A stretch of 31,660 nt of DNA from Holophagaceae bacterium (GCA_003158505.1 PMJK01000103.1:56653-88312), one strand, 5' to 3'; shown: positions 15,416 to 23,059, counted from the stretch's first letter. Notes: a model not told the origin generated them from the sequence alone. Made by a program: numbers and translations.

Positions 15416-17485
15416 ATGCGCTTCACCGCTCTCGCTCTGCTGTTCACCCTGCCCATGCTGCGTGCGGACGAGGGCATGTGGACCTTCGACAACATCCCCG
15501 TCCAGCAGATCAAGGCGAAGTATGGCGTGGAGCTTGATGCCGCCTGGCTGAAGAGGCTGCAGCTCGCCACGCTCCGCTTTCCCGGGGGCACGGGCGCCTT
15601 CGTCAGCCGCGACGGGCTGGTGGTGACCAACCACCACGTGGGGCGGGGCGCCATCGCCCAGGTGTCCAGCGCCAAGACTGATCTCGTGAAGGATGGCTTT
15701 GCTGCCGCCAACCGTGATCAGGAACTCAAGATCCCGGGTCTCGAGTTGATGATGCTCGTCTCCATGGAAGATCTGACCGCGCAGGTGAACGGCGCCGTAC
15801 CAAAAGGGACGGCGGACAAGGATGCCCTGACGATGCGCCGCAATGCCCTGGCCGATCTCCGCAAGGCCGAAGAGGCGAAGACTGGCCTCACCTGCGAACC
15901 GGTCACGCTCTACCAGGGCGGCGAGTACTGGCTCTACCGCTACAAGAAATTCAATGACGTGCGCCTGGTCGCCGCCCCGGAAGTGCAGGTGGCTGCCTTC
16001 GGCGGCGATCCCGACAACTACACCTACCCCCGCCACGACCTGGACTTCTCGCTGTTTCGCGTCTACGAGCGCGGCCAGCCCTACCAGCCTCAGGCCTTTC
16101 TCCGCTTTCAGCCCAAGGGCGTCGCCATGGGCGAATTGACCTTCATCTCCGGGCACCCCGGCACCACCTTCCGTCAGCAGACCCATGCCCAGATGGTCTA
16201 CGCCAGGGATGTCGGCATTCCCTTCCAGCTCCGGTCCCTGGCCCGCCAGAAGGCGGCCCTGCTGGTGCTGTCGGCCACCTCGCCCGAGGCACGCCGCATT
16301 GCCGCCGAGGCCATCTACGGCATCGAAAACGGCACCAAGCGTCTCAGTGGCCAGCTGCTGGGCCTGGCCAAGGCCGAGAATCTCCGCAAGGTAGAGGAGG
16401 CCGAAGCGGTACTGAAAGCTGCTGTGGCGAAGGACCCCGATTTGAAATTTCGCGTGGGCGAGAGTTGGGACCACGTGGCCCGGGCCGTGGCGCGTCAGCA
16501 GGCCTTGCTGAAGGAAACCGCCTTTGAAGGTACTGGCCGGGTCGCCCTGCTGGGCCATGCCCTCACGCTGGTGCGTTTGCCCGAGGAGGAAGGCAAGCCC
16601 TCGGCGCTGCGGCTCACGGAATTCAGCGAGGGCAACCTCAAGGCCACCAAGGCCCGGCTGTTGTCCCCGCGACCCATGCAGAAGCCCGTGGAGGCCGCTC
16701 TGCTGGCTGCGGGATTGCAGGAGGCCAAGGACGAGTTCGGTGCCGAGCATCCCTTCGTGAAGGCCATGCTGGGTAGCGGGTCCCCGGAGGCCGTGGCCAA
16801 GGCTGCGGTGGAAGGCACCAAGCTCGATGATCCCGCCGTCCGCAAGCAGCTGGCCGAGGGGGGCAAGGCCGCGCTGGAGGCCAGCACCGATCCCATGATC
16901 TTGTTGGCGAGGAAGTTGGACCCGTTCAACCGGGCCATCCGCAAGCGGATGGAAGACGAAGTTACCAGCGTGTTCAGCGAACATGGTGGCCGCATCGCCG
17001 AGGCCCGCTTCAAGGTCTTCGGGAAGGCGCTCTATCCCGATGCCACCTTCACCCTGCGTCTGGGCTATGGCCCCGTCGCCACCTATGCCAACGGCACTGG
17101 AACCCTGGCCCAGCCCTTCACCACCTTCATGGGCATGTACGACCGGCACCTGGGCTGGGGCGGCAATGCCGCCGCCGCCGAGGATGGCGCCTGGACCCTG
17201 CCCCAGCGCTGGCTGGACCGGCAGGGGAAGCTGGACCTGACGACGCCCTTCAACTTCATCTACGCCTGTGACACCGTGGGCGGCAACAGCGGCAGCCCCG
17301 TGGTGAACGCGAAGGGCGAGTTCGTCGGCATCAACTTCGACAGCGTGTTCGAGGGGCAGGGCGGCTACTACGTCTACGACGCCGACACCAAGCGCGCCGT
17401 GGCCACCGACGCCCGCGCCATCCTCGAGGCCCTGCGCAAGATCATGGATGCGGATCAGCTTGTGGCCGAGCTGATCGGAAAGTAG
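15416..17485 (+). CDS. S46 family peptidase, copy C with Ser at the specificity position, 689 aa
   Basis: This is the third S46 peptidase. ATG 15416 is the likely start (GGGAG 5 nt upstream, signal peptide MRFTALALLFTLPMLRA); an in-frame TTG at 15404 is a weaker option. Triad residues are His73-His74 (LVVTNHHVGRG), Asp210 (PRHDLDFSLFRVY) and Ser625 (GGNSGSPVV). Eighteen residues after the Ser the protein has Ser643 in FDSVFEG, where DPP7-type enzymes have Gly (FDGN) and DPP11-type enzymes have Arg (FDRN). The first mature segment also differs (YGVELDAAW for YGWAPDQAW). It should be catalytically active but with a different P1 preference. The downstream gene begins 4 bp after its stop. Confidence 0.92.
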   Translation: MRFTALALLFTLPMLRADEGMWTFDNIPVQQIKAKYGVELDAAWLKRLQLATLRFPGGTGAFVSRDGLVVTNHHVGRGAIAQVSSAKTDLVKDGFAAANRDQELKIPGLELMMLVSMEDLTAQVNGAVPKGTADKDALTMRRNALADLRKAEEAKTGLTCEPVTLYQGGEYWLYRYKKFNDVRLVAAPEVQVAAFGGDPDNYTYPRHDLDFSLFRVYERGQPYQPQAFLRFQPKGVAMGELTFISGHPGTTFRQQTHAQMVYARDVGIPFQLRSLARQKAALLVLSATSPEARRIAAEAIYGIENGTKRLSGQLLGLAKAENLRKVEEAEAVLKAAVAKDPDLKFRVGESWDHVARAVARQQALLKETAFEGTGRVALLGHALTLVRLPEEEGKPSALRLTEFSEGNLKATKARLLSPRPMQKPVEAALLAAGLQEAKDEFGAEHPFVKAMLGSGSPEAVAKAAVEGTKLDDPAVRKQLAEGGKAALEASTDPMILLARKLDPFNRAIRKRMEDEVTSVFSEHGGRIAEARFKVFGKALYPDATFTLRLGYGPVATYANGTGTLAQPFTTFMGMYDRHLGWGGNAAAAEDGAWTLPQRWLDRQGKLDLTTPFNFIYACDTVGGNSGSPVVNAKGEFVGINFDSVFEGQGGYYVYDADTKRAVATDARAILEALRKIMDADQLVAELIGK

Positions 17486-17489
17486 GCCC

Positions 17490-17906
17490 GTGGACCTCTA
17501 CTTCTCCTGTTCGCTCACCGGCGGCCGCCAGGATCAGCCAGCCTATGCGGCCATGGTCGGGCACCTGCAGGCCCTCGGTCATCGCGTGTTGACCGCTCAC
17601 CTCGCGTCCGAGGCGGTGATGGCTGCTGATGGCGAACTGTCGCCAGAGGCCGTCTTCGAGCGGGATACGGCCTGGCTGCGGGCCTGCGACGCGGTCATCG
17701 CGGAAGTGAGCATACCTTCCCACGGCGTGGGCTTCGAGATCGCCTACGCCCTGGAGTGGGGCAGGCCGGTGCTATGCCTGGCGCAGGGGGGTGTCCGTGT
17801 CAGCAAGATGCTCACGGGCATTCGGCAACCTGGGTTCACCTTTGGCACTTACCAGACCTCGGACGAAGCCCTCGGGCGCATGGAGGCCTTCCTGGCGCGA
17901 TACTAG
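17490..17906 (+). CDS. DNPH1/Rcl-like 2'-deoxynucleoside 5'-phosphate N-hydrolase, 138 aa
   Basis: This is a member of the nucleoside 2-deoxyribosyltransferase superfamily. It most resembles the Rcl/DNPH1 enzymes that split deoxynucleoside monophosphates into base and deoxyribose 5-phosphate. Visible matches are the N-terminal strand with Tyr4 (LYFSCSLTGGRQD), Asp59 (FERDTAWL), Ser77 and Glu83 (AEVSIPSHGVGFEIAYA). The Asp-Ser-Glu spacing (24 and 6 residues to the Glu) equals that of rat Rcl (Asp69, Ser87, Glu93). Length is right for the family. It uses a GTG start 4 bp after the stop of peptidase copy C, which suggests translational coupling. It is cytoplasmic (no signal peptide). Ordinary deoxyribosyltransferase activity is the alternative. 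Confidence 0.85.
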   Translation: MDLYFSCSLTGGRQDQPAYAAMVGHLQALGHRVLTAHLASEAVMAADGELSPEAVFERDTAWLRACDAVIAEVSIPSHGVGFEIAYALEWGRPVLCLAQGGVRVSKMLTGIRQPGFTFGTYQTSDEALGRMEAFLARY

Positions 17907-17913
17907 GCGCCGT

Positions 17914-18135
17914 CTCTCCAAGAAGGAGGCCATGCGCTACACCCTGAGCCACCCCGTGAGCACGGTCATCATCGGCGTGGACAACCTCGCCCAGCTCGAA
18001 GAGAACGTCCGCATCGCCCGCAAGTTCGTGCCGCTGAACGGTGCCCAACTGGAAACGCTCGAACAGAAAGTGAAGCCTATCTTCGGACAGGCGTCCTGGT
18101 ACAAGCGGGATGCCCCGGCGAATCCCCCGAAATGA
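17914..18135 (+). pseudogene. Aldo/keto reductase C-terminal remnant
   Basis: Read in frame, this stretch gives LSKKEAMRYTLSHPVSTVI followed by a section including GVDNLAQLEENVRIAR and KFVPL, and ends ASWYKRDAPANPPK. That is the extreme C-terminus of an aldo/keto reductase of the type with a (A/M)LRYxLSxPVSTVIxG motif. The catalytic Asp-Tyr-Lys-His part is missing, so it cannot be an active enzyme. The homology begins 8 bp after the stop of the DNPH1-like gene, implying that the 5' part was deleted. An ATG at 17932 could give a 67-residue peptide; AAGGAGG sits just 2 nt before it, too close for a normal ribosome site, and it is better explained as Lys-Glu-Ala codons. Confidence 0.75.
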
Positions 18136-18147
18136 AAAAGGAAAAGT

Positions 18148-18188
18148 GGAACACAGATGAACACCGATAAAAGCTGATAAACACCGAT
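18148..18188 (+). repeat. Left 41-bp inverted repeat of the 1.14-kb cassette
   Basis: The repeat starts GGAACACAGATGAACACC and ends AAACACCGAT. It is built of short near-repeats of (G/A)AACACCGAT. It matches the reverse complement of 19248-19288 at 37 of 41 positions. It starts 12 bp after the stop of the aldo/keto reductase remnant and is AT-richer than the neighbouring genes. Confidence 0.85.
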
Positions 18189-18230
18189 AGTGCAAATGCC
18201 TGGTTACAGGAATTTCAGTGACTGTAGGCC

Positions 18231-18259
18231 TTGCAAGCAGTGGGCCCGTCCAGGATGAT
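18231..18259 (+). promoter_or_regulatory. Possible sigma70-type promoter inside the cassette
   Basis: TTGCAA (18231-18236) and GATGAT (18254-18259) are each 4/6 matches to the -35 and -10 consensus, separated by 17 bp. They lie about 40 bp ahead of the orphan gene that starts at 18300. Weak support from sequence alone. Confidence 0.3.
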
Positions 18260-18299
18260 CTGATGTGGATTCAGCAATCATTTAGCGATGGGAGCCTAA

Positions 18300-19199
18300 A
18301 TGTTACGAAGACCCCAGGCGTGGTTGCTGTTCCCAGCAACCATCGTCTGCTTTGTGCAGAGCGTGCTGAGTCAGCTGAGCCTTGCAGGGTTCCAACCAGG
18401 TCAGTTTTTACGGACCGCAGAAGCCGCCTATCCAGCAGTTCGTGTCGAACGAACCGCCGAGGATCACTGGCTGACCAAGGGATTCACTATTTCTGTGATG
18501 CCAGAGGTGACCATCATTTTTCAGGCACTACCTGGCGAACCTAGGCGGATCCACTCCATCCAGGTAATAGGTGATCCGGCCTCCCGCCATCCCCTGATGT
18601 TGGGTATGCGGCTCGGCATGACCGAGAAGGAAGTGGTTGGAATCTTGGGACCCTCCAAGGAACGAAAAGCATACAAGGACGGGGATGTAGACTACGTTCG
18701 GCTTGATTGGGAATCGAGGAATTATTCCTGTGAATTCGATGGAAAGGGTCGATTGATTAGCTTCATGCTCTATGGTTTCCAAGGCTTCCCCGATAAGCCG
18801 GAAATGATGCCAGATACCTCCGAACTCAAGGCGGCTATCAGGGAGACAAACCTTTCCGTGCTTGAAGAGATTCTCGCACCCGATTTCGAGATCTACCTCA
18901 ATGGGGAAGTAATCAAGTACGAGAAAGCCGCAACCACGGACCTTGAGGAAAATTCAAGATTGAGAAAGGCCGTCCTCGGGCCTGGGGGCCTGAAAGAAGC
19001 ATTGAGCCTCAAGGACGCAGAGGAGGACTTTCAGTTACGCGTCGCAGAGGCAGGTGAGGGCAGCATGCATATGTATTCCGTCTGCAAATTTCCAAAGAGC
19101 AAACTGCTCAAGGAGATTGTCTACACCTACTTCGCTGGTAGATGGCGGATTTACGAGATTGCATTCAGGGAAGGTGGAAACAAAACCCAGGTCAAGTGA
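18300..19199 (+). CDS. Orphan exported protein with a BamE/SmpA-like segment, 299 aa
   Basis: I do not recognise this protein as a whole. It has an N-terminal hydrophobic segment (AWLLFPATIVCFVQSVLS, about residues 7-24) that could be a signal peptide. A middle part at about residues 100-160 reads LGMRLGMTEKEVVGILGPSK and then DYVRLDWESRNYSCEF. This resembles the 'G-M-x-x-x-E-V-x-x-x-L-G-x-P' pattern of BamE/SmpA-like folds, but the similarity is only suggestive. The C-terminal third (FEIYLNGEVIKYEKAATTDL to YFAGRWRIYEIAFREGG) might be an NTF2-like domain. GGGAG lies 5 nt before the ATG. The gene is visibly AT-richer than its neighbours and stands alone between two inverted repeats, which suggests it arrived separately. 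Function unknown. Confidence 0.7.
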   Translation: MLRRPQAWLLFPATIVCFVQSVLSQLSLAGFQPGQFLRTAEAAYPAVRVERTAEDHWLTKGFTISVMPEVTIIFQALPGEPRRIHSIQVIGDPASRHPLMLGMRLGMTEKEVVGILGPSKERKAYKDGDVDYVRLDWESRNYSCEFDGKGRLISFMLYGFQGFPDKPEMMPDTSELKAAIRETNLSVLEEILAPDFEIYLNGEVIKYEKAATTDLEENSRLRKAVLGPGGLKEALSLKDAEEDFQLRVAEAGEGSMHMYSVCKFPKSKLLKEIVYTYFAGRWRIYEIAFREGGNKTQVK

Positions 19200-19247
19200 A
19201 CACCCGACTGGATCGCTTATAAATCTTATGGAACCACCTAACGTGAA

Positions 19248-19288
19248 ATCGGTTTTCATCAGCCTTTATCGGTGTTCATCGGTGTTCC
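19248..19288 (-). repeat. Right 41-bp inverted repeat of the cassette
   Basis: On the minus strand it reads GGAACACCGATGAACACC to AAAACCGAT and is 37/41 identical to 18148-18188. The stop codon of the MFS gene (19259-19261) lies inside this repeat, so the last MFS residues (TPMNTDKG) are translated from it. Confidence 0.85.
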
Positions 19289-20551
19289 AGCTTTTGATTC
19301 GGCGTTCCGCGTGGCCTCTTCGGATTGGAACAACAGCTTGGCGCCCTGCCGCCAGCGGGGCAGGCGGAGGGCGAAGGCGAGGCCGGCGGCGAGGCAGCCG
19401 CCGCCGCCCAGGGCCACGGTGAGGGGCGCACCCAGGCGGTGCGCGAGGGTGCCGCCCAGGAGGGCGCCGATGGGGGCCATGCCCATGAACATCATGGAGT
19501 AGACGGACATGACCCGACCCCGGAGGGCGTCAGGGATCATCATCTGGATCAGAGTGTTCGTCGAGGCCATCTGCACCATGAGCGTGTAGCCCAATGGCAG
19601 CATGATCAGCACCGAAAGCGGAAAGCTGCGCGACAGGGAGAAGGCGATGAGGGCCGCGCCGAAACCCATGACGCAGGCGGCGATCCAGTACCCAAGGCCC
19701 TTGGGGCCGCGCTTGAGCGCAAGGGTGAAGGCGCCCGCAAGCGCGCCGATGCCGGAGATGCCCATCAGCAGGCCATAGGCCTTGGCGCCACCATGCAGGA
19801 TCTGGTCCGCGAAGATGGGCATCAGGACCGAGTAGGGCATGCCCAGGAGGCTCACGAGGCCAAGGAGCAGCAGCAGGTCGCGAACGGGATGGGCTCCGAG
19901 AATGAAGCGGAAGCCCTCGAGGACCGATCGGTCGCCTGCGGGGGCCCGCCGCGTGTGGGCGGCGTCCAGGCGCATGGCCAGGAGTCCGGCGATGACGGCG
20001 ATGTAGCTCACGCTGTTGATGAGGAAGCACCAGCCCTCGCCCACGGAAACCAGCAGAGCTCCAGCCACGGCAGGTCCGATGATGCGGGCGCCGTTGAACA
20101 TGGAGGAGTTCAGGGCGATGGCGTTCATGAGGTCCGGCCGGTCCACCGTCTGCGCCACGAAGACCTGCCGGGCCGGAATGTCGAAGGCGTTCACCACTCC
20201 CAGCAAGAGCGAGGTGGTGACGAGGTGCCAGATGTGGACATGGCCGCTCAGGGTCAGCAGTGCGAGGACCAGCGTCAGCACCATGGACGCCGACTGGGTG
20301 ATGACCACAAGGGTGTGGGCCCGCATGCGGTCTGCGGTCATGCCGCCCACGGTGGCCAGGAGGAACACCGGAAACTGTCCCGCGAAGGCCACGAGCCCCA
20401 GCATGGCCGCCTGGTGCGTCAGCCGGTAGACAAGCCAGGATTGGGCCACACTCTGCATCCAGGTGCCGATGAGCGAGATCAATTGCCCTGAAATGAAGAG
20501 GCGGAAATTGCGATAGCGCAGCGCGCGCAGGGCCTCCGGAAGGTTGGACAT
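19259..20551 (-). CDS. MFS transporter, EntS-like (MFS_3 family) exporter, 430 aa
   Basis: This is an inner-membrane, proton-driven exporter with about twelve hydrophobic helices. The N-terminus (LRALRYRNFRLFISGQLISL) and SLIGTWMQSVAQSWLVYRLT are typical of the MFS_3/EntS-like group. NAFDIPARQVFVAQTV in the first half and GRVMSVYSMMFMGMAPIGAL in the second agree with that group. Members of the family export siderophores, macrolides or other small molecules; the substrate here is not clear. The gene starts 29 bp after the nitrilase-like gene on the same strand. Its last residues (TPMNTDKG) come from the inverted repeat at 19248-19288, so the C-terminal tail was probably replaced or extended by the repeat. 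Confidence 0.9.
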   Translation of the reverse strand: MSNLPEALRALRYRNFRLFISGQLISLIGTWMQSVAQSWLVYRLTHQAAMLGLVAFAGQFPVFLLATVGGMTADRMRAHTLVVITQSASMVLTLVLALLTLSGHVHIWHLVTTSLLLGVVNAFDIPARQVFVAQTVDRPDLMNAIALNSSMFNGARIIGPAVAGALLVSVGEGWCFLINSVSYIAVIAGLLAMRLDAAHTRRAPAGDRSVLEGFRFILGAHPVRDLLLLLGLVSLLGMPYSVLMPIFADQILHGGAKAYGLLMGISGIGALAGAFTLALKRGPKGLGYWIAACVMGFGAALIAFSLSRSFPLSVLIMLPLGYTLMVQMASTNTLIQMMIPDALRGRVMSVYSMMFMGMAPIGALLGGTLAHRLGAPLTVALGGGGCLAAGLAFALRLPRWRQGAKLLFQSEEATRNAESKAGTPMNTDKG

Positions 20552-20580
20552 GGCTCGATTCTACCTAGCGCCACCGCGGT

Positions 20581-21375
20581 TCACAGGTCGGTGTACAAAC
20601 CGGGGCGCCGATCCCTCAGCGCCGGAAACCGTTTCCGCCAAGCTCGCAATTGCGCCAGGTCAATGTCTCCAAACACCAGCCCCTCGGTGGCATCTCCACT
20701 GGCGACCACTTCGCCGAAACAGTCGTGGATCGCGGACCTGCCGGGGTAGTCCAGATGCGGGTCCCGGCCCACGCGGTTGACGCCGCAGAGGGCCATCTGG
20801 TTTTCGATGGCCCGGGCGGCCAGGAGCGTGGACCAGGCCGAGATCCGCCGGGCGGGCCAGTTGGCGGGCACGAAGACTACCTCGGCGCCCTTGGCCGCCA
20901 GGACGCGAAAGGGCTCGGGGAAGCGCAGGTCGTAGCAGATCTGCAGGCCGCAGGGGATGCCATTCACCTCGAAGACGGGACATTCGGTGCCGCCGGAGTA
21001 GTGCAGGTTCTCCTCACCGTAGGAGAAGGGGTGGATCTTGCGGTAGGTCGCCACCAGGGATCCATCCGGCGCGGTGACGAAGGCCGCGTTCCGCGGATGA
21101 GGTGCGTGGGCCTCGACCACCGATCCCACGATATAGAGGCCGAACCGCCTGGAGAGGGCCGCCAATGCTTCGCTGGTGGGGCCCGGGATCGCTTCGGCGA
21201 AGGGCTCCGGTGCCATGGTGAAGCCCAGGGTGAACAGTTCCGGGAAGACGACCACCCGCCCCCCGCCCCGGGCGGCCGCCTCCACAAAGCCAGCGGCCCG
21301 GGCCAGATTCGCGGCGGGATCCTGCCAGACCGTGTCCTGCTGGACGAGGGCGACTCGGAGGGGTGGGGACGACAT
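20581..21375 (-). CDS. Carbon-nitrogen hydrolase (nitrilase superfamily, omega-amidase-like), 264 aa
   Basis: This cytoplasmic enzyme hydrolyses a C-N bond of an amide. The Glu-Lys-Cys triad is visible: Glu46 in VVVFPELFTLGF, Lys113 in ATYRKIHPFSYGEE, and Cys147 in GLQICYDLRFPE. The motifs KIHPFSYGEE and YDLRFPEPFR match the omega-amidase/Nit2-like branch, which releases ammonia from alpha-ketoglutaramate or alpha-ketosuccinamate. Length is typical. AGGA precedes the ATG at a reasonable distance. It is followed on the same strand by the MFS gene, so the two may share a transcript. Confidence 0.9.
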   Translation of the reverse strand: MSSPPLRVALVQQDTVWQDPAANLARAAGFVEAAARGGGRVVVFPELFTLGFTMAPEPFAEAIPGPTSEALAALSRRFGLYIVGSVVEAHAPHPRNAAFVTAPDGSLVATYRKIHPFSYGEENLHYSGGTECPVFEVNGIPCGLQICYDLRFPEPFRVLAAKGAEVVFVPANWPARRISAWSTLLAARAIENQMALCGVNRVGRDPHLDYPGRSAIHDCFGEVVASGDATEGLVFGDIDLAQLRAWRKRFPALRDRRPGLYTDL

Positions 21376-21453
21376 GGAGTGATCCTATCCCGACCCATCG
21401 CCGTCTCTATAAAATCCTGGAGCAGCTGTGCCGGCAGAGGCAATAAAGAGGTA

Positions 21454-21557
21454 TTGGTCGATAACGATCAATGAGCTCAAATCCCACCTCCATCTGCGAT
21501 TGAAGTCACAGACGCAGATGCCTTTCCTGTGATCCACTGTCGGGAGTTCTTTCTCCC
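21454..21557. promoter_or_regulatory. Dyad-rich control region upstream of dctA
   Basis: The 348-bp gap between the nitrilase-like gene (starts 21375) and dctA (starts 21724) holds three dyads. An operator-like TTGGTCGATAACGATCAA is at 21454-21471 (arms 7/9). A perfect 8-bp pair is CATCTGCG (21491-21498) with CGCAGATG (21513-21520). A perfect 5-bp hairpin is GGGAG-TTCTTT-CTCCC (21542-21557). They probably serve regulation of the divergent genes. No convincing promoter hexamers or gene were found in the remainder. Confidence 0.4.
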
Positions 21558-21723
21558 AATACGACTTGTTCTACGTCTGGATGCATATCCGGCCAGGAGC
21601 GCCGAACCTTTTCGTGCGAAGCCTTGACCCTTGCGCCTCCACCGCGATCCGATCCGGCCCATGTCGCATGGGGTCGGAAGCGCGTGCACGTTCTGTCCAT
21701 CCTGTCCTGCAAGGGAGTTGCCC

Positions 21724-23043
21724 ATGCGCCGTCTGACCCACAACCTCTACCTCCAGGTGCTCCTGGCCGTGGCGTGCGGCGCCCTCCTGGGCCACTTCCA
21801 TCCCTCCACCGGGGCCGCCATGCGGCCCCTGGGAGAAGGCTTCATCCGCCTGGTGAAGATGCTCATCGCCCCCATCGTCTTCGTGACGGTGGTGACGGGC
21901 ATCGCCAAGATGGGCGACTTGAAGAAGGTGGGCCGCGTGGGCCTCAAGGGCATCATCTATTTCGAGGTGCTGACGACCGTCGCCCTGGCCATCGGCCTCA
22001 TCATCGCCAACGTGCTGAAGCCCGGTGCCGGGATGAATGTGAATCCTGCGACCCTGGACACCAAGGCCATTGCCAACTATGCCGGCGCCAGCCACCACCT
22101 GAGCACGGCCGAATTCATCATGAACATCATTCCCAAGGATGTCGCCGACGCCTTCGCCAAGGGCGACATCCTGCAGATCCTGCTGTTCTCCATCCTCTTC
22201 GGCGTGGCCCTGGCGGCGCTGAAGGGCGAGGGCACGGCCATGCTGAAGTGGCTGGATTCCCTCACGAAGATCCTCTTCCGCATCGTGGCCATCGTCATGC
22301 GCGTGGCCCCCATCGGCGCCTTCGGCGCCATGGCCTTCACCATCGGCCAGTACGGGCTGAAATCGCTGTTGCCCCTGGGCAAGCTCATCGCCTGCTTTTA
22401 CGCCACCAGTATCCTGTTTGTGGTCCTGATTCTCGGGCTGGTGATGCGCTGGGCGGGACTCAACCTGTTCAAGTTCATCCGCTACATCCGCGAGGAAATC
22501 TTCATCGTGCTGGGCACCTCCTCATCGGAATCGGCCCTGCCGCTGATGATGCACAAGATGGAGCGACTGGGCTGCTCCAAGTCCGTGGTGGGCCTGGTGG
22601 TGCCCATGGGTTATTCCTTCAACCTGGATGGCACCTCCATCTACCTCACCCTGGCCTGCCTCTTCATCGCCCAGGCGACCAACACGCATGTGACTCTGCC
22701 CCAGCAGTTGGAGATCCTGGCCGTGCTCCTGCTCACCTCCAAGGGAGCGGCGGCGGTCACCGGAGGCGGCTTCATCACCCTGGCGGCCACGCTGTCCGCC
22801 GTGGGCAACATCCCGGTGGCGGGCCTGGCCCTGCTGCTGGGCATCGACCGGTTCATGTCCGAAGCCCGCGCCATCACCAACCTCATCGGCAATGGCGTGG
22901 CTTCCGTGGCCGTGTCCAAGTGGGAGCACGAATTGAACCTCGACCGGGCCGTCAAGGTGCTGAACAACGTCGAGGTCATCGAGGAGGAGGAATACCTCGA
23001 GGGGCACGTGGATCCCAACGCCGCGGTGCCCGACGAGGCCTAG
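21724..23043 (+). CDS. dctA: C4-dicarboxylate:cation symporter DctA, 439 aa
   Basis: This inner-membrane DAACS-family symporter takes up succinate, fumarate, malate and related acids. The match to E. coli DctA is long and close. Shared segments include MLIAPIVFVTVVTGIAKM-type text near residue 50, KPGAGMNVNPATLD, RVAPIGAFGAMAFTIGQYG, the hairpin motif LGTSSSESALP, GYSFNLDGTSIYLTLAC, and GIDRFMSEARAITNLIGNGV. ATG 21724 is the likely start, with AAGGGAG about 7 nt upstream and alignment with family N-termini (NLYLQVLLAVACGALLGHFH); an in-frame start at 21631 would add 31 unrelated residues. It is convergent with the FAD-dependent oxidoreductase. Confidence 0.95.
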   Translation: MRRLTHNLYLQVLLAVACGALLGHFHPSTGAAMRPLGEGFIRLVKMLIAPIVFVTVVTGIAKMGDLKKVGRVGLKGIIYFEVLTTVALAIGLIIANVLKPGAGMNVNPATLDTKAIANYAGASHHLSTAEFIMNIIPKDVADAFAKGDILQILLFSILFGVALAALKGEGTAMLKWLDSLTKILFRIVAIVMRVAPIGAFGAMAFTIGQYGLKSLLPLGKLIACFYATSILFVVLILGLVMRWAGLNLFKFIRYIREEIFIVLGTSSSESALPLMMHKMERLGCSKSVVGLVVPMGYSFNLDGTSIYLTLACLFIAQATNTHVTLPQQLEILAVLLLTSKGAAAVTGGGFITLAATLSAVGNIPVAGLALLLGIDRFMSEARAITNLIGNGVASVAVSKWEHELNLDRAVKVLNNVEVIEEEEYLEGHVDPNAAVPDEA

Positions 23044-23059
23044 GCAGTTTCAATCTCGG

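Noticed and set aside
15347..17149. 600-aa minus-strand frame, and similar frames at 11108-12331 and 13341-14669
   Set aside because: They lie opposite the three S46 peptidases and arise from the same codon bias in each copy; their similarity to each other only mirrors the duplication.
19325..20491. 388-aa plus-strand frame opposite the MFS gene
   Set aside because: It is antisense to a convincing membrane protein and is low-complexity (Gly, His, Asp, Gln-rich).
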